This document shows positions 60,866-64,000 of a DNA stretch of 64,000 nucleotides, one piece after another (the first letter of the stretch is position 1; each line of letters opens with the position of its first letter). Source of the DNA: Bradyrhizobium nitroreducens (GTDB taxonomy: Bacteria > Pseudomonadota > Alphaproteobacteria > Rhizobiales > Xanthobacteraceae); contig NZ_LFJC01000003.1 of assembly GCF_002776695.1 (NCBI RefSeq), positions 2,422,329 to 2,486,328 of the forward strand, in the 5' to 3' direction. The notes under the pieces are model-generated. The model searched no databases, was not told the origin of the DNA, and worked only from the letters and a program-made list of their open reading frames with translations. A program made the translations under genes and the position numbers.

Positions 60866-63160
60866 TTACGCCTTCATGCTCGCCTTCACCGCCTCCGCCG
60901 TGATCGGCAGTGCCCGCACGCGGGCGCCTGAGGCGTTGAAGATGGCGTTGCCGATGGCCGGGGCGACCACGGTCACCGCGGGCTCGCCGACGCCGGTGGC
61001 CTTCTCGCCATTGGCGATCACGGCAACCGCGACCTCGGGCATCTGGCTCATGCGCAGGGGCCGGTAGCTGTCGAAATTGGTCTGCTCGATGCCACCGTCC
61101 TTCAGCGTCGCCTTCTCGTACATCGCCAGCGACAGGCCCCACAGCGCCGCGCCCTCGACCTGGGCACGGATGTTGTCGGGATGCACCTGCGTGCCGACGT
61201 CGGTCGCGACCGTGAGCTTCTTCACGGTCACCGCACCCGACGGCGCCACCGCGACATGGGCGACGCATGCCGTCCAGCTCGCGGTCGCGCGCTCCTGTGA
61301 CGACACGCAGGCGACCCCCATGCCCTCGCCTTTCGGCAATGGCCTGGTGCCGTAGCCCGACAGTCCCATCGCGGCGAGCAGCGTGTTGCGCAAGCGCTGC
61401 GCGCCGCCGTCGTTCTTGCCGGCGCCGTCGAGCAGCGAGATGCGGAACTGGGCGGGATCCTTGCCCGTGGCGGCCGCGATCTCGTCGATCATGCTTTCGA
61501 CCGCCCAGAAGGTCCAGCCCGGCGCCACCGAGCGAAGCTGGCCGGAGGGCGTCGCATTGTGCGCGAGCTCGTTCTTGATCGCGCGCACATAATGATTGGG
61601 CACGGTGTAGAAGAAGTCCGCGCCATTGACCGTGAAGCTGTCGAGCGGGCCCTTCTTGTCGACCGAAGGCGTGAGGAAGTCGGGAATTCCCCAGCGCGCG
61701 GTCGGCCAGGCCGAGACCACGTCGTGGCTGAGCGCGACGAGCTTGCCGTCGCCGTCCACGCCGGCCTTCACTTTCTGGTAGGTGAGCGGACGCGAGAAAT
61801 CCATCGTCATGTCGTTCTCGCGCGAGTAGATCACCTTGACCGGCTTGCCGACGGCCTTCGCCGCCTGCACCGCGGGGATCATCATGTCGGCATCGAGACG
61901 CCGGCCGAAGCCGCCGCCCAACCAGTGCTGGTGCATCACCACGAACTTGGGATCGATCCCGGCGGCACCCGCGGCGATCGCGCCGGAGCGCGTCGCGAAC
62001 TGATTGCCGGAATAGATGTGCAGGATGTCACCCTTGAACTCCGCGGTGGCGTTCATGGGCTCCAGCGGCGCGTGGATGTTGATGCTGGTGGTGTACTCGG
62101 CCTCGACCACTTTCGCCGCCGTGCCGAAGGCCGCATTGGGATCGCCGTCCTTGACGAAGAACTGGCCGGAATCCTCCAGGCCCTGAAGCCGCTTGGCCTC
62201 GTCCAGCAGCGACTGGCTCGACAGTTTTGCGTTCGGACCGCCGTCATAGGCGATCTTCAGCGCATCCGCCGCCTTGCGGGCGTTGGCATAGGTGTTGGCC
62301 ACTGCGACGACCCAACCGGACGTGGTTCCGGTCTTGTCGTCGAGGATGACGGCTTTCATGAAGCCGGGCACCTTCTTGGCTTCACTGTCGTCGACCGACT
62401 TCACCGTGGCGCCGAAGCGCACCGGCGGGGTCACCACCTTGCCATAGGCCATGCCCGGCAGCATCACGTCGATGCCATACTTGGCCGTGCCGTTGGTCTT
62501 GGAGGGGATGTCGAGCTGCGGCACCGAGACGCCGATCATGGTGTATTGGTCGGGCGTCTTCAGCTTGATCGCCTTCAGCTCGTCCGGCGTGAAGGTCTTC
62601 GTCGCCTTGCCGCTCTTGACGATCTCGGCAAAGCTCATCTGCTTCTTCGACTTCGGATGCGAGACGATGGAATCGCGCACCACGAGCTCGTCCTTGAAAT
62701 AAGGCGGCAGGCCCATGGCCGCGGCCGCGGCCTCCGTCAAGGCGATGCGGCCGGCGGCGCCCGCCCGGCTCATCGCCTCGAAATTCATCATGGTCGACCA
62801 GCTGCCGCCGGTGATCTGCGCGCCCAGAACGGGATCGTTGAACTTCGGATCGTTGGAGGCGAGCTGCACGCGCATGTCGCTCCATTTCGCGCCGAGCTCC
62901 TCGCAGACGATCTGCGCCATGGTGGAAGCGATGTGCTGGCCCATGTCGGCCTTGCCGCAGGTCACGGTGACGAGACCATCCGGCGAGATCGCATACCAGA
63001 CACTCGGCTCGAAACTGGCGGGAGCTGCGGCCGATGCGGACTCGATGCCGGGCACGCCGGCATAGCCGAGCACGAGCCCGGTCGCCGCGGTGCCGACGAG
63101 GAAGGAGCGGCGGCTGAGATCGGTCGTCTCGGGAGTTACGTTCTTGATGTGCTTATTCAT
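60866..63160 (-). CDS. molybdopterin-binding aldehyde/isoquinoline oxidoreductase large subunit (IorB-like)
   Basis: 764 residues from the ATG at 63160, which overlaps the small-subunit stop as ATGA and has GGAGG upstream. The Tat leader [14 protein letters not shown] means the folded, cofactor-loaded complex is exported. The body is the xanthine oxidase fold as in isoquinoline 1-oxidoreductase beta: [30 protein letters not shown] (molybdenum cofactor loop), [10 protein letters not shown] with the catalytic Glu near the C-terminus. It hydroxylates an aldehyde or N-heterocycle in the periplasm, passing electrons through the small subunit. Confidence 0.93.
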   Translation of the reverse strand: MNKHIKNVTPETTDLSRRSFLVGTAATGLVLGYAGVPGIESASAAAPASFEPSVWYAISPDGLVTVTCGKADMGQHIASTMAQIVCEELGAKWSDMRVQLASNDPKFNDPVLGAQITGGSWSTMMNFEAMSRAGAAGRIALTEAAAAAMGLPPYFKDELVVRDSIVSHPKSKKQMSFAEIVKSGKATKTFTPDELKAIKLKTPDQYTMIGVSVPQLDIPSKTNGTAKYGIDVMLPGMAYGKVVTPPVRFGATVKSVDDSEAKKVPGFMKAVILDDKTGTTSGWVVAVANTYANARKAADALKIAYDGGPNAKLSSQSLLDEAKRLQGLEDSGQFFVKDGDPNAAFGTAAKVVEAEYTTSINIHAPLEPMNATAEFKGDILHIYSGNQFATRSGAIAAGAAGIDPKFVVMHQHWLGGGFGRRLDADMMIPAVQAAKAVGKPVKVIYSRENDMTMDFSRPLTYQKVKAGVDGDGKLVALSHDVVSAWPTARWGIPDFLTPSVDKKGPLDSFTVNGADFFYTVPNHYVRAIKNELAHNATPSGQLRSVAPGWTFWAVESMIDEIAAATGKDPAQFRISLLDGAGKNDGGAQRLRNTLLAAMGLSGYGTRPLPKGEGMGVACVSSQERATASWTACVAHVAVAPSGAVTVKKLTVATDVGTQVHPDNIRAQVEGAALWGLSLAMYEKATLKDGGIEQTNFDSYRPLRMSQMPEVAVAVIANGEKATGVGEPAVTVVAPAIGNAIFNASGARVRALPITAEAVKASMKA

Positions 63161-63648
63161 GTGGGCCTCCGCTCGCTGGAGGTGGCCGACGCGGTGCGCA
63201 TCTCGGATGCGGCGCGCATGATCGCCTTCTGGATCCGCGAATAGGTCATGCAGCGGCAGAGATTGCCGTCCATATGAGCGACCACTTCCTCCTTGGTCGG
63301 ATTGGGATTCTTCGCGAGCAGCGAGGCTGCCTGCATGATCTGACCTGACTGGCAGTAGCCGCATTGCGGCACCTGCTCGGCGACCCATGCCTTCTGCAAG
63401 GGGTGATCGCCCTTGGCGGCGAGGCCTTCAATGGTGGTGATCTTCTTGCCGGCGACGTCGCCGACCATGGTCTGGCACGAGCGCACGGCTTCGCCGTTGA
63501 CGTGCACGGTGCAAGCCCCGCACAGCCCGGCACCGCAGCCGAACTTGGTGCCGGTCATCTGCAATTGCTCGCGGATCGCCCAGAGGAGCGGCGTATCGTT
63601 CGCCGCATCCACGGACATACTCCGCCCGTTGATGGTGAGAGTTGGCAT
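63157..63648 (-). CDS. 2Fe-2S small subunit of the molybdenum hydroxylase (IorA-like)
   Basis: 163 residues from the ATG at 63648, with AGGGGAAG upstream. The plant-ferredoxin cluster site is CGAGLCGAC plus a later Cys (VRSC); the second cluster site is CGYCQSGQ and CRC in [14 protein letters not shown]. Partner of the large subunit, with which it overlaps by 4 bases. No FAD subunit gene follows, consistent with IorAB-type enzymes that use a cytochrome as acceptor. It has no leader itself and would be carried out with the large subunit. Confidence 0.94.
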   Translation of the reverse strand: MPTLTINGRSMSVDAANDTPLLWAIREQLQMTGTKFGCGAGLCGACTVHVNGEAVRSCQTMVGDVAGKKITTIEGLAAKGDHPLQKAWVAEQVPQCGYCQSGQIMQAASLLAKNPNPTKEEVVAHMDGNLCRCMTYSRIQKAIMRAASEMRTASATSSERRPT

Positions 63649-64000
63649 AGGCGTCTTCCCCTGCCGGTGCATGAAGCCGCTTACGGCGGCAACTTGAATG
63701 GCGGACGCCCACCGGGCTGGCGGCCCGCCTTGGCCGCGAGAATGATCGCGTTCAGCGGCGGAGGCAAATGCAATTTGGAACGTGTCGCAACTATTGGGGA
63801 AGCTCAGTGTTGTGCGTTGCGAGAACGAGGTTGAATGCAGCGGCTGAACGCAACAAGCAGAGCACTTGCACATGCACGCCATCGCGTTGAAGGCAGTTTC
63901 TTCGAGGTAACTTGGAGGGCTAGTGTCCCGAATCTGAAGTTCGACGGACTCCAAATCGACTCGAACCTAGCGGAATCTCTCGATTTTGGGGAGGATCGGT
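63649..64000. other. 352-bp region without a recognised gene
   Basis: This stretch precedes the molybdenum hydroxylase operon and should hold its promoter, but no convincing -35/-10 pair was found. The only frames are short or have poor composition. Two CTAG tetranucleotides at 63920 and 63967 bracket a segment starting CTAGTGTCCCGAATC that might be an insertion-sequence end, which I cannot verify. Confidence 0.5.

Noticed and set aside
61559..63244. 561-codon plus-strand frame opposite the molybdenum hydroxylase
   Set aside because: The minus strand encodes intact 2Fe-2S and molybdopterin motifs; the plus frame is His/Gly/Arg-rich shadow.
1..64000. CRISPR array, rRNA operon, prophage or intact transposon
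   Set aside because: No regularly spaced repeats, no rRNA sequence, no phage structural genes and no transposase were recognised.

Overview
The window is a stretch of high-GC chromosome from an alphaproteobacterium, almost certainly Bradyrhizobium or a close relative. The evidence is a RegSR pair whose phospho-site numbering (His219, Asp63) fits the Bradyrhizobium proteins as I remember them, a DUF3551 secreted protein, an MmcB repair protein, intracellular PHB depolymerase, and many short palindromic repeats of the kind scattered through Bradyrhizobium intergenic DNA. Gene density is high. No CRISPR array, rRNA, prophage or intact insertion sequence is visible. All assignments come from reading motifs; no database search was possible.

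Layout. 1-6.2 kb: DUF1330 fragment, class A penicillin-binding protein, an unknown protein, a beta-lactamase-fold hydrolase and a YgjP-type metallopeptidase. 6.5-11.8 kb: PHB depolymerase, an ABC-2 exporter pair, and the redox system regS-regR. 11.9-16.2 kb: mmcB translationally coupled to a GH13 glucosidase, a von Willebrand protein and a metallo-beta-lactamase-fold hydrolase. 16.4-23.1 kb: a second PHB-depolymerase-type esterase, a drug-type MFS pump, a luciferase-like monooxygenase, a cytochrome P450 and an SDR. 23.3-26.2 kb: an HWE-type kinase and a PAS-GGDEF-EAL protein. 26.4-36.6 kb: a sigma-54 activator, then a close match to a -24/-12 promoter in front of a carboxylate:H+ symporter and a CoA-transferase, followed by a complete branched-chain-type ABC importer. 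36.7-40.9 kb: two c-di-GMP genes sharing a stop/start overlap, then tRNA-Arg(CCG).

41.2-46.9 kb, next to the tRNA, holds a tight seven-gene operon on the minus strand: HAD hydrolase, DSD1-type PLP enzyme, RidA, TauABC-like importer and GntR regulator. It is headed by a striking 41-bp inverted repeat and looks like an acquired catabolic module for a D-amino acid or hydroxy amino acid, in which RidA would remove the enamine/imine made by the PLP enzyme.

47.1-64 kb: tspO, dinB, small unknown genes, a tag-type glycosylase, a phosphoesterase, a cNMP-binding protein, a GNAT enzyme, a membrane protein-winged helix-uppS operon with two copies of one 17-bp operator, a trypsin-like protease, DUF3551, a Bug-family binding protein, a VOC protein, an acyl-CoA synthetase, an HD-GYP protein and a two-subunit IorAB-type molybdenum hydroxylase.

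The strongest unexplained signals are three regulatory arrangements: the inverted-repeat operator of the tRNA-linked operon (46720-46760), the paired operators of the uppS operon (52982-52998 and 54053-54069), and the sigma-54 module at 26.4-31.5 kb.
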